Source: Rhodopirellula bahusiensis
GTDB lineage: Bacteria; Planctomycetota; Planctomycetia; Pirellulales; Pirellulaceae
Direction: 5' to 3'
DNA length: 64,000 nucleotides
Assembly: GCF_002727185.1 (NCBI RefSeq)
Contig: NZ_NIZW01000011.1
Location: 1 to 64,000, forward strand
A program made the position numbers and the translations under genes. Numbering within the stretch: the stretch's first letter is position 1; every line of letters starts with the position of its first letter. A model generated the notes under the pieces. The model was not told the origin of the DNA, searched no databases, and saw only the letters and a program-made list of their open reading frames with translations. Positions 52,411-62,136 of the stretch are shown here, piece by piece.

Positions 52411-53445
52411 ATGACTGACAGCCCAATTCCTCCCAATCAGCAACTTGTTCGTGGTGATCGTTGGCCCATCGTTGGTGAACGACACCCAGGCGACATCGAT
52501 TCGCCTTGGTCGCTGGAGATTTGTGGCTGCGTCGCGAGTTCGCCAACGTTTTCGCTCGACGAGATTCGAGCGATGCCGCAGGTGACTCGGCAAATCGATG
52601 TTCACTGCGTGACGCGTTGGTCGAAACCGGCGATGTCGTTCACCGGCGTTCGTCTGCGAGATTTGCTGCACGATTCGGAGACCCCGATCTGGACCGACGA
52701 AGCGAACTTCGTTTCGTTTGTCGCGCGGAGTGAACGCAATCATTCGACCTCGCTACCGCTCAGCGAAGTGCGGGAACTCGATCCGATCATCGCTTTGCAG
52801 GCCGAGGGGAAACCGCTCGCGACCGAGAATGGCGGTCCAATGCGGATGGTGGTTCCTGGCAAGTACTTTTACAAAAGCGTGAAGTGGATCCGCCGGATCA
52901 AGTTCATGAAAGAAGAGCGTCTGGGGTACTGGGAATCCGAGGCCGGCTACCACAACGGTGCGGACCCGTGGCGTGAGGAACGCTACATGGCACCGACCCT
53001 GACCAAGCAAACCGCTATGCGAGTGATCGAATCACGCGATTTTCGCGACCAAGACCTTCGGGGAATCAATGCGTCGCATCGGGACTTGGCGGATTTGCAA
53101 GCGTCCGATGCCCTGCTTCGAGACGCCGATTTCCGGTCCTGCAATTTGCAGCGAGCCAACTTTCGCGGCGCCAATCTATCCAACTCCAAATTGCAACGAG
53201 CTGACCTGCAGGCTGCCAACTTCACCGGCGCCGATCTCGAAGGAGCAGACTTGTCCGGGGCTGACCTGCGAGGCTGCGATATTCGCGGTGCATCGCTCTT
53301 CGGTGCCACTTTCTTCCAACCCGACGCAAACGAAACAGACAGCTTGCGTGCCATCATCGATCGATCCACTCAGGTCGATCTCGCATCCTTGGACGCTTTG
53401 GTCGACGAACAAAAGTCGTTTGTTCGAAACGCAATTGAGTTCTAG
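52411..53445 (+). CDS. Molybdopterin (sulfite oxidase-type) domain fused to pentapeptide repeats
   Basis: A 344-residue protein from ATG 52411. Residues about 1-215 match the sulfite-oxidase/YedY-type molybdenum cofactor domain with the Mo-ligating cysteine in DVHCVTRWS and RLRDLL, SLPLSEVRE, GGPMRMVVPGKYFYKSVKW. Residues about 225-310 are pentapeptide repeats of the A(D/N)LXX type (ANFRGANLSNSKLQRADL and so on), a right-handed quadrilateral helix. The combination is unusual. No signal peptide is obvious, so the enzyme may be cytoplasmic; the substrate is unknown. It follows the M56 gene by 59 bp on the same strand. Confidence 0.85.
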   Translation: MTDSPIPPNQQLVRGDRWPIVGERHPGDIDSPWSLEICGCVASSPTFSLDEIRAMPQVTRQIDVHCVTRWSKPAMSFTGVRLRDLLHDSETPIWTDEANFVSFVARSERNHSTSLPLSEVRELDPIIALQAEGKPLATENGGPMRMVVPGKYFYKSVKWIRRIKFMKEERLGYWESEAGYHNGADPWREERYMAPTLTKQTAMRVIESRDFRDQDLRGINASHRDLADLQASDALLRDADFRSCNLQRANFRGANLSNSKLQRADLQAANFTGADLEGADLSGADLRGCDIRGASLFGATFFQPDANETDSLRAIIDRSTQVDLASLDALVDEQKSFVRNAIEF

Positions 53446-53702
53446 ACCGCCCGAGTTCAATGTTCTAGATGCCTGAAGAATGTGGCATAGGCTTCTAGCC
53501 TGTGATTGGCAACAAGGGCAATCTGTCCCAAGGTTGCCGCCGCAAAAGATTCTTTATCCAGCACTTGGCTTGATGAGCACTCGCCATCGCCGTGTGAGAA
53601 GCGAACGCTCTTTCCGAAGAATATTTGCAGCGGCTGATTGGCATCGCTATGATGCTCAAAATGTGCCGTTAAGGAAACAACCTCGAGGAATGGGATCAAA
53701 GA

Positions 53703-54401
53703 ATGAGTTTTGACGCAACGATTGCGAATGAGAATTCCACTGCTGTTTCACAGTATCCATGTCCCTATTGCCAGGAGCGAACGCTGGAAGCGGTCGCATC
53801 CGCTCCTTATGTCCGCGGTTTCCTGATCGTCATGATGTTTGGCTCGAAGTCATTCATCGGCTGCGTACCATGTGTTCGTCAGAAGATCTTTGGTGAGGCG
53901 GGTATGTCGATGCTGTTGGGATGGTTCAGCCCAAAGTCTTTGATCATCAACCCTTTTCTGATTCTCTACAATCTGATTCGTGCTGTTTTTGTCGGTGCAA
54001 ACCCAAAGGCCGTTGAAAAGAAACTCACTCAGTTGGGACTTCCGGGCACGCCCAATCTGATCGATATCCAAGCGGTGGGAGTGGCATTGGCCGCTTCCAT
54101 GATTCTGGCGGACGGTGAAGTGGATGAAGCCGAGGTGTTGGCGGCTGAGAAATCCGGTGATGAAGTGTTTGAAGGGTTTGACGAGGCTCGTCTTCGCATG
54201 ATTCTGCAGCATGGGAAAGATTTGCCTTCTGCCGACGACTTGGCCGGAATGCTCCGCGATGTCTTGGATCAAGAAAGCAAGGCCAAGGTCATGGAATTCT
54301 TGTCGGAAATCGCCATGGCAGACGGCAGGGTCGCGAAGGAAGAACGAGAGATGTTGCAACGGGTTGCAGGGGCCCTGGGAGTGATCTCTCCAATCAACTG
54401 A
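53703..54401 (+). CDS. Zinc ribbon-membrane-TerB-like protein
   Basis: A 232-residue protein. N-terminal CPYC and CVPC form a zinc ribbon around a hydrophobic segment (VRGFLIVMMFGSKSFIG), a further hydrophobic stretch follows (about 68-95), then a TerB-like acidic helical domain: ALAASMILADGEVDEAEVL and FLSEIAMADGRVAKEERE. TerB domains bind metals or membrane-associated stress factors. It stands between gaps. Role unknown. Confidence 0.75.
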   Translation: MSFDATIANENSTAVSQYPCPYCQERTLEAVASAPYVRGFLIVMMFGSKSFIGCVPCVRQKIFGEAGMSMLLGWFSPKSLIINPFLILYNLIRAVFVGANPKAVEKKLTQLGLPGTPNLIDIQAVGVALAASMILADGEVDEAEVLAAEKSGDEVFEGFDEARLRMILQHGKDLPSADDLAGMLRDVLDQESKAKVMEFLSEIAMADGRVAKEEREMLQRVAGALGVISPIN

Positions 54402-54852
54402 GGTTGGGCCGTTCTATCTCATCGACCTTGTTAGCACTTCGCTGACACATTTCCTTCTCAGCTATGTTTGGCTCGGTATGGTGGCAATCGCAGTCGCCGG
54501 TTTGTTCTGGTTTTTGACTGGACTGATCACCTACTACACAGGGGTTGAGTAGATGTCCTTTGGCTTCAAAGAGTTCGTCGTTGCAAAGGACTTCCGTTGT
54601 ACTGATTGTTGTTGAAGATAGACGGTTGCGTTTGCTGGTCGATCAATTTGCTCCGTGACATGTTTGATTGGTTCGCGTCTATCGCGTTTCAAGGTCAGGC
54701 TCGCAACGAACAGTTCTCCAGTGACAAACACTCTGCATGTTCGCCACATCGATTGTTCGTGGTCTGGATGCAGTATAGACGAAGTGCAGTTTGACGCCGA
54801 TCATATCAGTCAGAGCAAAGGGCGTTTGTTATGAACGCGAGAAGCGTCTGGG
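54402..54852. other. Gap after the TerB-like gene
   Basis: 451 bp. The only feature is a short plus-strand frame at 54478-54552 (24 codons from ATG, one strongly hydrophobic segment, IAVAGLFWFLTGLITYYT), possibly a tiny membrane protein but without a clear ribosome-binding site. Nothing else recognised. Confidence 0.3.
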
Positions 54853-57800
54853 TCACTGCTCGTCTGTTGAATCGAGCGATTGCATCCACTTCGCTGCGAG
54901 GTCGAAGCAGCTGGCGTTGGGGACTTCTCCAAACAATGGTTGCTCGACCTGTTGATAATATTTCGCGGCCGCTTCGGGCAAGCCGCATTGCTGTGCGATT
55001 CGACCGAGCACCAATTGATCGTACGATTCATGGATGCCGTTCCTCGCGTTCACTGCCTCAGTAAGTTCCTCAAACGCTTTTGTCAATTGGCCATTGTCCG
55101 CGTAGATGCAGGCCAAAGTGTGGCCGTTTGCCGAAACGTGACGCATCGTGAGGGACTCGGCGACCGATTGCCGGGCTTGTTCGAGAAACTGAGATGATTC
55201 GCCGGTGAATAGGCTGCGCCAACACAATTTGTCTCGCAACAGAAACATCTCTGGATGTTCCTCGAAGCGTTCTCGAATGTATTCCATTGCCTTGCGGTGA
55301 CCCTGCGTCTTCGTTAGGAATCTATGGCGGGGCGAGATGCTGTTACGGACGTCCACAGAGCTGATTCGTTTGAGTGTCGACTCAGCCTTGTCGTGATACC
55401 CCAAGGCAAGTTCCGCTTCAAACCGTGCGGCCAGTAACGCTGTCTTGTTTGGGTATCGCTCGAGTAGTGTTTCCGCAAGCGACAGGGATTCTTCGAAGCG
55501 TTTCTGTTGGTTCAAGCAGGTGATGCGGGCGCGATCGATTTGCAATTGCAACGCAGGTCGATATTGATCTCGCACGGCGACGAGTTCTTCGTCAATACCC
55601 GTGTCATCCGAATTTCGCGAAGCTAGGAGCAGGGCGGCGAGCCGGAGGTCCTGAGTATCCGATGCAGAGGACGCAAACCAACTCTGTCCAAACGGACTGC
55701 CGGCAAAGGGATCGAAAAAGCTGACTTGGTTTCGTTCGAATTCGTAGACGGGATCGATCCAACGTTTGGCTTCTTCAGGGTGTCCACTATCAATCAGCTC
55801 GAGAGCTTTGACCCCATAGTTGTTCCAGGATCTGCCTGAGTGGTGAATTCGGTAATGTTCTCCGTCGCGAACCACCATGCGGCCGATGGATGGTACCGAT
55901 TCGGCGATACCATCGATGACGGTTGCGGAAACCAGGTAGCCACCGACATCGTCTCCCTCGGCGGAGAACTCATACATGCTGAGAATGTCTTCGCAGAGAT
56001 CGGTTCGTCCAAAGTTTTCGATGATGCCAGTGCGGACATTCTGCAGGAATACGGGCAAGCCTCTGACGTCAGCCGCGATCAATCGTTGGTCGTCCGTGTC
56101 GATGTAGGACTTTCGAAGTTGATCCATGTCAGCACCGACCGTCATGAATTTCGCCAACATGCTTTGCAAAGCGGACGATGGGTCCGATGAATCGAGCTTC
56201 ACGTCTTCGTACGGTTTCAAGTTCGCAATGAACGACGATGCATTGGAAATGCCCGGATGGGCGTTCACAAATTCACGCAGAAGGTCATAGCGACGCAGGG
56301 ACCGCAATTGTGCAACGATGTTTTCTTGAAGCATGTTCTTGTCGAAACGTTGTGACGCTTGCGCGATGACACGGTTGCCCGCGGCTAAACCGTTGTCCAG
56401 GATCTCGGCGACCGCCAAAAAGATCCATGGCTCGAACATGGTTGGGTAACTTCGCGTGAGATTTCGAATTGATCGAGTCTCGCCAAGATTCATTAAGACG
56501 AGAGCATAATTGACCACTGCTTGTTCGAATGGAACTTCTTCGAGCAGTTTTTTGTAGAGGGTAGCGGATTTCTCGAGTGCTTCCTGGTTCGTGTGGCGGT
56601 TGAACTGGTCGTCATGTTCCAGTGCAACCGCTAGGTTGTATTTCGCGTCCAGGTTGTCGGGATCCAGTTCGATAAGGCGTTGCAAATTGGCTATGACCAA
56701 TGCGTGATCAACGCCACGCCTCAAGCTTTGGCCTTGTAAGTTGTGCATGTTGGACCACGCCAATTGCCAGTGCGCGATCGTCGACTCCGGAGCGTCGGCG
56801 ACCATCTGTTTGGCAACGGCTTGCGATTCACGCACCAACCCGACCAAGAGCAGCGTGTTGGATAGTTCGCCACGATTGAACAAATCCTTCGGATTGTCCT
56901 TGGCGATTTGAATCATTGCTCGAATGCCAGCAACCTCATCGCCTTCTTCGAAGGTTCGAGTCGGTTCATAGGCGAATTCAATCGGAATGGACCATTCGTC
57001 TGGATTGACATTCCCACTCAGCGAAAGGAACTCATCCCGAAACTCGACCATTTGATCCTGACTCAAGTTCCCACCGCCCGTGTCCAGTTCAATTTGGAAG
57101 TGGATCGTGCCATCCGTTTGCTCTTTGCATGTCAGTTCGACTTTAAGGTCGCCAACGTGAATCGTCTTTGGTTTGGGCAAGGAGACGACATCGAATCCAA
57201 CAGGTGGATGTAGTTCGACCTCGGTCCGGAAAACATACCGACTGATCTCGAACGGCAAGCTACGCTCAATGTCCTCGGGATCAGCTAGTAGTGCTGCGTA
57301 TTCAGGGCCAACAAACTCGTAGGGAAGGTATCCAAACGCCCCTCCTGGTTGCAATTCAACGGTCAATATCCCCGCTTCGTTTGTCGTCAGGTTTTCTGAC
57401 GTGAGGTTGTATTGGACTTTGAAATCAGGCGAACTGATGTTGGTCGGATCGTCGTATTGGAACTGCTCCACATTGGCATCGCCGTAGACGTCGCGATACT
57501 GATCTTCCAACGAACGTCTGAGTTGGTTTGATGGTTGGCTGGCGTATGCCGATCTCCAATAGCTTGCGAAACTTCCTTGGGAAGACGTTGTGACTGTGGC
57601 AGTGGCCGGGCCGTCGGTCGCCAACTGGTAGACGGTCTTGTGACGCCGAAAGTTGTCACGCGATTTGGTTTGGGAGATTCGCTTCAGATCTTTTGTCGAT
57701 GGTGAGGCAACCAACGCCAATCTGCCTTGATCGCTGACTGGTAGCTCTCCGAACGTGGTGAATGACGCGGTCATGTCGATCCAGGTTTCGTTCAAGCCCT

Positions 57801-59010
57801 CTTGCGTGGGGATATAGACCATCGCGTGATCAAACGCGTTCAGACCCGGAGCTTCCGCAACCAAGTCGGTGGCTGTTTGGGTGTTGAGCAGCGCGACATA
57901 CGCTTCCATGTCCAGCTCTCGCAACACGGCCACCATCAAGCACGCTTGGTCCTTGCAGTCTCCGTAACGTCTTCGCATGGTGTCGATGGGACGAGCCGGT
58001 TGGATCGCGGCGACGCCAAACTCAATTCCGGTGTACCGGATGGATTGCAAAATTTTTGTGCAGGCGGCTTCGACCAGCTTGAGACGATCGCTTGGGGCGT
58101 TTTCCTGCTGCCAGGAACGCTTCACTTCGTCCGGCAAAACGCCGAGCACTTCACCGGCAATTTGCTGGTTCACCATCTCGTGGTAGTACTCGGCGATGTC
58201 GGACCATGATTCGCCGGTGCAATAGGTGACGTAGGAGATCGCCGATTGATCCGAGGGCATGTAGTCCCAAAGAGCCTCGATTGGTTTGGGATCTGTCTGC
58301 TTGAGGCTCCAAACTTTTTCGTCACCGTCCTGCCGGATGTCCACGGGTGTCGATTTGCCAACACAGTGCAACTGAAGAGCGATGGACGAATCGACTCGGA
58401 CTTCGTTGTACATGCTGTGGCATCGGGAGAAACGTTCCCAGACGGCGTGACCTACGATTCCGATCGGGCAGAACGAAGTGTGTTCGGCCGTGATCACTTC
58501 CGTCTCAATGACAGCTCCAATCGAAACAGCGGGAAGCGGGGCCGTCAAAACACGGGTGTCTGTGTAGACCTGGTTTTGCACATTGGAGCCGGAGGATTCC
58601 GTGATCGTCGCGGGATCCAGGTCGTGGACGACTCCATCACGCGTGATCACTCGTGCCCGCATCGTGGGTTTTTCCTCCAACCACGGAGTCCAGGCGACAC
58701 TCAGGCTGGCACGCATGTCCACGTCATCTCGCGACAAGATGCGATAGACCCGTCGTGTTGTTTTCGTCACCCGGTGGTCGGCAGAAATTCGGATCCGCTC
58801 GTCCCATGCCAAGTACTCGTTGACGTCGTCGTCCGAACGAGGAAGCTTTTCCGCCGCCGCCAAGATCGTTTCAGCAGATGCCTCGAAGATGTCGCCCGCC
58901 CAGGGCAGCTCCACTTCCGTTTCGTCCGCGTTCGCGATGCCATTCCAACTTGCGGTAACCGAGAAGGAAGCAAGCCAAACAAGAGCGAGAAATGAATGCG
59001 GCGGTTGCAT
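54853..59010 (-). CDS. Secreted DUF3857/transglutaminase-like protein with TPR repeats
   Basis: A 1385-residue protein from ATG 59010 with a signal peptide (SFLALVWLASFSVTASWNG). Residues about 60-250 are DUF3857-like, and about 310-430 carry the transglutaminase-like triad: Cys in RRRYGDCKDQACL, His in AFDHAMVYI, Asp in WIDMTASF. The last 700 residues are TPR-like helices (for example IAHWQLAWSNMHNLQGQS and LDAKYNLAVALEHDDQF). Family members occur in the periplasm or on the surface and are thought to act on proteins or peptides; function here is unknown. A longer frame to 59268 lacks a signal peptide. Confidence 0.85.
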   Translation of the reverse strand: MQPPHSFLALVWLASFSVTASWNGIANADETEVELPWAGDIFEASAETILAAAEKLPRSDDDVNEYLAWDERIRISADHRVTKTTRRVYRILSRDDVDMRASLSVAWTPWLEEKPTMRARVITRDGVVHDLDPATITESSGSNVQNQVYTDTRVLTAPLPAVSIGAVIETEVITAEHTSFCPIGIVGHAVWERFSRCHSMYNEVRVDSSIALQLHCVGKSTPVDIRQDGDEKVWSLKQTDPKPIEALWDYMPSDQSAISYVTYCTGESWSDIAEYYHEMVNQQIAGEVLGVLPDEVKRSWQQENAPSDRLKLVEAACTKILQSIRYTGIEFGVAAIQPARPIDTMRRRYGDCKDQACLMVAVLRELDMEAYVALLNTQTATDLVAEAPGLNAFDHAMVYIPTQEGLNETWIDMTASFTTFGELPVSDQGRLALVASPSTKDLKRISQTKSRDNFRRHKTVYQLATDGPATATVTTSSQGSFASYWRSAYASQPSNQLRRSLEDQYRDVYGDANVEQFQYDDPTNISSPDFKVQYNLTSENLTTNEAGILTVELQPGGAFGYLPYEFVGPEYAALLADPEDIERSLPFEISRYVFRTEVELHPPVGFDVVSLPKPKTIHVGDLKVELTCKEQTDGTIHFQIELDTGGGNLSQDQMVEFRDEFLSLSGNVNPDEWSIPIEFAYEPTRTFEEGDEVAGIRAMIQIAKDNPKDLFNRGELSNTLLLVGLVRESQAVAKQMVADAPESTIAHWQLAWSNMHNLQGQSLRRGVDHALVIANLQRLIELDPDNLDAKYNLAVALEHDDQFNRHTNQEALEKSATLYKKLLEEVPFEQAVVNYALVLMNLGETRSIRNLTRSYPTMFEPWIFLAVAEILDNGLAAGNRVIAQASQRFDKNMLQENIVAQLRSLRRYDLLREFVNAHPGISNASSFIANLKPYEDVKLDSSDPSSALQSMLAKFMTVGADMDQLRKSYIDTDDQRLIAADVRGLPVFLQNVRTGIIENFGRTDLCEDILSMYEFSAEGDDVGGYLVSATVIDGIAESVPSIGRMVVRDGEHYRIHHSGRSWNNYGVKALELIDSGHPEEAKRWIDPVYEFERNQVSFFDPFAGSPFGQSWFASSASDTQDLRLAALLLASRNSDDTGIDEELVAVRDQYRPALQLQIDRARITCLNQQKRFEESLSLAETLLERYPNKTALLAARFEAELALGYHDKAESTLKRISSVDVRNSISPRHRFLTKTQGHRKAMEYIRERFEEHPEMFLLRDKLCWRSLFTGESSQFLEQARQSVAESLTMRHVSANGHTLACIYADNGQLTKAFEELTEAVNARNGIHESYDQLVLGRIAQQCGLPEAAAKYYQQVEQPLFGEVPNASCFDLAAKWMQSLDSTDEQ

Positions 59011-59477
59011 GAGCGATGAATTCCACGGAGCGAGATGGCATGAAAATGCCAAGAGTCTAATCCATGGCCGCAGACGGGGGGCGGATTCTTCACGGGTAGT
59101 GGTGGACGGAATCGAAGCACGCGGGTTGATTGAATTCTCTGTACCGTTTGTATCAGTCGCGGACGATTTCGGATCAAGCGAACCGGTGCGTGATTGCTGA
59201 CATCTTCGACAGCGAATCGGCTTGGTAGCGGCGACAATCCAGTTCGCAGCAACCAAGTCCAGGATCAAGGGCCCACGATCAAGACAACTCAGTTATCGCG
59301 ATGAAGGAACGTCGTCGTAGCGGAATGTCGTGAGCCATCCGATGCATCACCCACCGGACGGCTCGCGCCACTCCGCTAATAGGTTGCTGGACTCGTGATC
59401 GACTCGAACGACGACAGCGGCATTTCGAGATATCATGCGGGGAAAGCTGTCACGAGTGCGAGGAAGGAAGCTGGGTT
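59011..59477. other. Divergent promoter gap between the transglutaminase and channel genes
   Basis: 467 bp. It must hold both promoters. No gene, RNA or palindrome of note was recognised. Confidence 0.4.
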
Positions 59478-60188
59478 TTGAATCTGAAACAAATCGTTGA
59501 GGCCACGGATACAAAGGCGGGCCTCGTCTTTGACTTGACCATGCAGGCGTTGATCGTTGTCTCACTGGTCGACTTTTCGATCGAGACGCTGCCTGGATTG
59601 TCTGACGAAACTCGCAGACTGTTGTGGTTCGTTGAGGCAGCGACGGTGATCCTTTTCACCGCGGAATATCTCCTGCGGTTGTTCGTGGCGGATCGAAAGA
59701 TTGGGTTCGTGACGAGCTTCTTTGGTGTGATCGACCTACTGGCGATTTTGCCGTTCTACCTGGCGTTGGGTTTCGACCTTCGATCGATGCGTGCGTTTCG
59801 TTTGCTTCGGCTCTTTCGAATTTTCAAGCTCGCGAGATACAACGCGGCGGTACGGAGGTTTCACCGAGCGTTGTTGATCGCTTGGGAAGAGCTCGTGCTA
59901 TTTGGAACTGTCGCCGTGATTGTGTTGTACCTCGCGGCCGTCGGTATCTATCACTTTGAAAACGCCGCTCAGCCGGACGCCTTCGCATCTGTCTTTCATT
60001 CGCTTTGGTGGGCCGTCGCGACTCTCACCACGGTGGGATACGGCGATGTCTATCCCGTGACCGTCGGCGGTCGAATTTTCACGTTTGTCGTTTTGATCGT
60101 TGGACTGGGCGTCGTGTCGATTCCCGCGGGACTCATCGCATCCGCACTGTCCCAGGCCAGAGAAGCTGACGAATCAGTCGGTCGATGA
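59478..60188 (+). CDS. Voltage-gated potassium channel
   Basis: A 236-residue six-transmembrane channel subunit. The start is TTG 59478 with AGGAAGGAAG upstream. S1-S4 occupy residues about 20-130, with an arginine-rich S4 (RAFRLLRLFRIFKLARY); the pore contains the selectivity filter TLTTVGYGDVYPVT and S6 follows (IFTFVVLIVGLGVVSIPAGL). No cytoplasmic regulatory domain is attached. It would form a tetrameric potassium channel in the inner membrane. Confidence 0.92.
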   Translation: MNLKQIVEATDTKAGLVFDLTMQALIVVSLVDFSIETLPGLSDETRRLLWFVEAATVILFTAEYLLRLFVADRKIGFVTSFFGVIDLLAILPFYLALGFDLRSMRAFRLLRLFRIFKLARYNAAVRRFHRALLIAWEELVLFGTVAVIVLYLAAVGIYHFENAAQPDAFASVFHSLWWAVATLTTVGYGDVYPVTVGGRIFTFVVLIVGLGVVSIPAGLIASALSQAREADESVGR

Positions 60189-60299
60189 GTCTCGGACCAA
60201 GCCACCCGGGACATCATCATCGCAATCGTTGAAAGTCGATCTTCTTGATGCGGGTTGTTCTCGGTTACAATGGATGGACGCTCAACAAGGGAGAACCAG

Positions 60300-60533
60300 A
60301 TGGCAGACGAGATTTCGATCGACGACGCCCAATGGCATCTGAAAGACCTGATCGCAGGTCTGGCTCCGGGTGCGGAGTTGGTGATTACCGATGACGACAA
60401 ACCGGTCGCTAAATTGGTCTCCGAGCAAAAGAAGCCAGCCGAGTTTCGTAAACCTGGGCTAGGCAAAGGCATGATCTCGATCATCAGTGAGGATGACACA
60501 CACCTAGATGACTTTGCTCCCTACATGCAATAG
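60300..60533 (+). CDS. Antitoxin (Phd/YefM-like), orphan
   Basis: A 77-residue protein starting at ATG 60300 preceded by GGGAGAA. Pattern ISIDDAQWHLKDLIAGLAPG and ELVITDDDKPVAKLVSEQK matches Phd-type antitoxins in the VapB position. Such proteins bind their promoter and neutralise the cognate toxin. The expected VapC toxin directly follows but is cut off after 14 codons, so this antitoxin now stands alone. Confidence 0.82.
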   Translation: MADEISIDDAQWHLKDLIAGLAPGAELVITDDDKPVAKLVSEQKKPAEFRKPGLGKGMISIISEDDTHLDDFAPYMQ

Positions 60534-60545
60534 AGGCGTCATTCA

Positions 60546-60590
60546 GTGAGAGTCTTGCTTGACACTCATGCGTTGTTTTGGTTCCAGTGA
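60546..60590 (+). pseudogene. vapC: Truncated VapC PIN-domain toxin remnant
   Basis: From GTG 60546, 12 bp after the antitoxin stop, 14 codons read RVLLDTHALFWFQ after the start, which is the invariant N-terminus of VapC/PIN toxins with the first catalytic Asp, then TGA. No continuation is found in any frame downstream, so the toxin has been truncated rather than frameshifted. Confidence 0.75.
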
Positions 60591-60941
60591 GCGGGAACGT
60601 ATCGGAGACGCGTGTAGCGGATGAAACTACCGGAGGTCAAACGAATCTCGAAAGCGATGTACAACCCGGCGAGAAGCAGGATCGAGTAGAAGTGCGAAAG
60701 CACGTTGAGAACAAAATCCCGAATGGGGCGACGACCGGAACGAACGATCGGAGCGGTGGCCTACCGATCGACTTTCACCCCTCGAAAGAAGTTGGCTACC
60801 CGCTTGCGGACAGCCTGAACCGGGCTCGAAAGCCCGGCGGTATTCCTGCCGTTTCAGAGCGACCAAACGCTGATGTTTGAAGCGGTTTGGCGGTAGGCTT
60901 TGCTCTGAACGCAAACCTGAGCGTTGCAAAAAGCGGCGGGA
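60591..60941. other. Non-coding insert with several tetraloop-like hairpins
   Basis: 351 bp between the broken toxin and the HEPN gene. It begins GTGAGCGGGAACG after the truncated toxin reading frame and holds several short hairpins with GAAA-type loops: GTGC-GAAA-GCAC near 60690-60701 and CCGGGCT/AGCCCGG (60820-60837). No protein-coding sequence is convincing. This resembles a fragment of a structured ribozyme such as the 5' part of a group II intron, but no maturase or domain V is present. Confidence 0.3.
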
Positions 60942-61814
60942 CTATTCGTTGGCTGAGGTTTCCCAGCATTCCGATGTCATCAGCTGAACGGCGGCGTCTC
61001 GAAGTGTTTCGTAGAGGTCTTTCAAGTCGCCGGGGAATATCTGAAGCCGATTCCCTTTGATGAGCACTGAACCCTCGTAGTTCTCTAGTTTTGTGGTTAC
61101 GCGGCCGCCTGCGTGCGAAATCGAGTTGCGAATTTCTCTTGCGTCTGTGATTTGCCGGGCAAACCAGCACCTTTGGATTGTTGGTTCACCGAAGGCTTGG
61201 CGAAACTGCCTCTTGAACTCTTTCTGATCTCGCACCGTCACCGGCTGACCATTCAACGCGGCCGAAATCATCGAGGTGACGAAATTCTCGAACGCGACGT
61301 AAATGGCAACGAAGCTGAGCTCCATGGTGCGATGCAAGCCCATGACGAAAGGATGGAGGGTCAAATAATTTTCCCACACGGCTTCGGTGCTAAGTACCGG
61401 CGGTAGCGATTCGTCGTTCTCACGCAGTTTGCGGGCGATGTCTGTCAGTTCTTTCTGCAATCTTAGTCGCAACTTTTTGCCTCTCGCGACAGCGGGAACG
61501 CGATCAGCCAATGCGACGACCAGCATGTCGATCCTCTGGGATGTTCTTTCCGGATCGTAACCGCCGCGAATGTATCCATCCAGCGAATCTGAAACCGCAC
61601 CGGGAAGCAAACTCGGCAACGCGGCTGCGTAAGATGTCGCTCTCCAGTCATAGACGAGCTGTAGGACGGGCTGGGTGATCCGCGTATTCGCCGTGGCAAT
61701 CGAGTCGGCTTTGTGCCCAAAGTCGTCTCGGAAGAACGTCTGATAGGACTCCAGCCGTTTGTCAAACCAAATCCCGGAGGCGAACTTCGCCGGATTGCTC
61801 TGTGCTTTTCCCAT
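60942..61814 (-). CDS. HEPN-motif protein in a former restriction-modification locus
   Basis: A 290-residue protein from ATG 61814. Near residue 230 it contains REIRNSISHAGG, fitting the R-x4-6-H signature of HEPN RNase-like domains, in a helical C-terminal half. The N-terminal 130 residues have no recognised domain. It starts 8 bp after the stop of the hsdM remnant, so it was part of the same operon. HEPN proteins often serve in toxin-antitoxin and anti-phage systems as RNases; that is a family inference. Confidence 0.65.
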   Translation of the reverse strand: MGKAQSNPAKFASGIWFDKRLESYQTFFRDDFGHKADSIATANTRITQPVLQLVYDWRATSYAAALPSLLPGAVSDSLDGYIRGGYDPERTSQRIDMLVVALADRVPAVARGKKLRLRLQKELTDIARKLRENDESLPPVLSTEAVWENYLTLHPFVMGLHRTMELSFVAIYVAFENFVTSMISAALNGQPVTVRDQKEFKRQFRQAFGEPTIQRCWFARQITDAREIRNSISHAGGRVTTKLENYEGSVLIKGNRLQIFPGDLKDLYETLRDAAVQLMTSECWETSANE

Positions 61815-61822
61815 GTTTGATA

Positions 61823-62058
61823 TTACGGCAGTGGCGGAAGTCCTAGCTGCTTCAGATAGCCGTTGTGTTCCTTCTTTGCTTCCTGGATTTCGTCCTCAAT
61901 TGCGACGAGATTGCGATGGACGTCGGCGAGTTCGATTTGAACCTCGAGTTCGGCGGTGCTGACCTAGCGAGAGATATTTAGGTTGTATTCTTCCTCAACA
62001 ATCTTCGAGAGATCAATGCACTCGGAATAGCGATCTTCTTCCTTGCGGTCGTTAATCG
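61823..62058 (-). pseudogene. hsdM: Remnant of a type I restriction-modification methylase (HsdM C-terminus)
   Basis: On the minus strand the frame reads AINDRKEEDRYSECIDLSKI and then EEEYNLNISR, a TAG stop where Tyr-Val (NISRYV) is expected in HsdM, and then EIQEAKKEHNGYLKQLGLPP to TAA at 61825-61823. These are the conserved end of HsdM. The rest of the methylase and its hsdS and hsdR partners are absent, and an in-frame stop shows the copy is dead. Confidence 0.75.
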
Positions 62059-62136
62059 CCAGTCCGTGGGGAGCACTGCGATGGGAACTTGGTTCGGAAA
62101 GACTTTGAGGTTGCAAAGTTGGTTCCGTGGTCGCGC

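Noticed and set aside
60578-60880. A 100-codon plus-strand frame in the insert after the toxin remnant
   Set aside because: No family features and no convincing start; the region is better explained as a structured non-coding insert.
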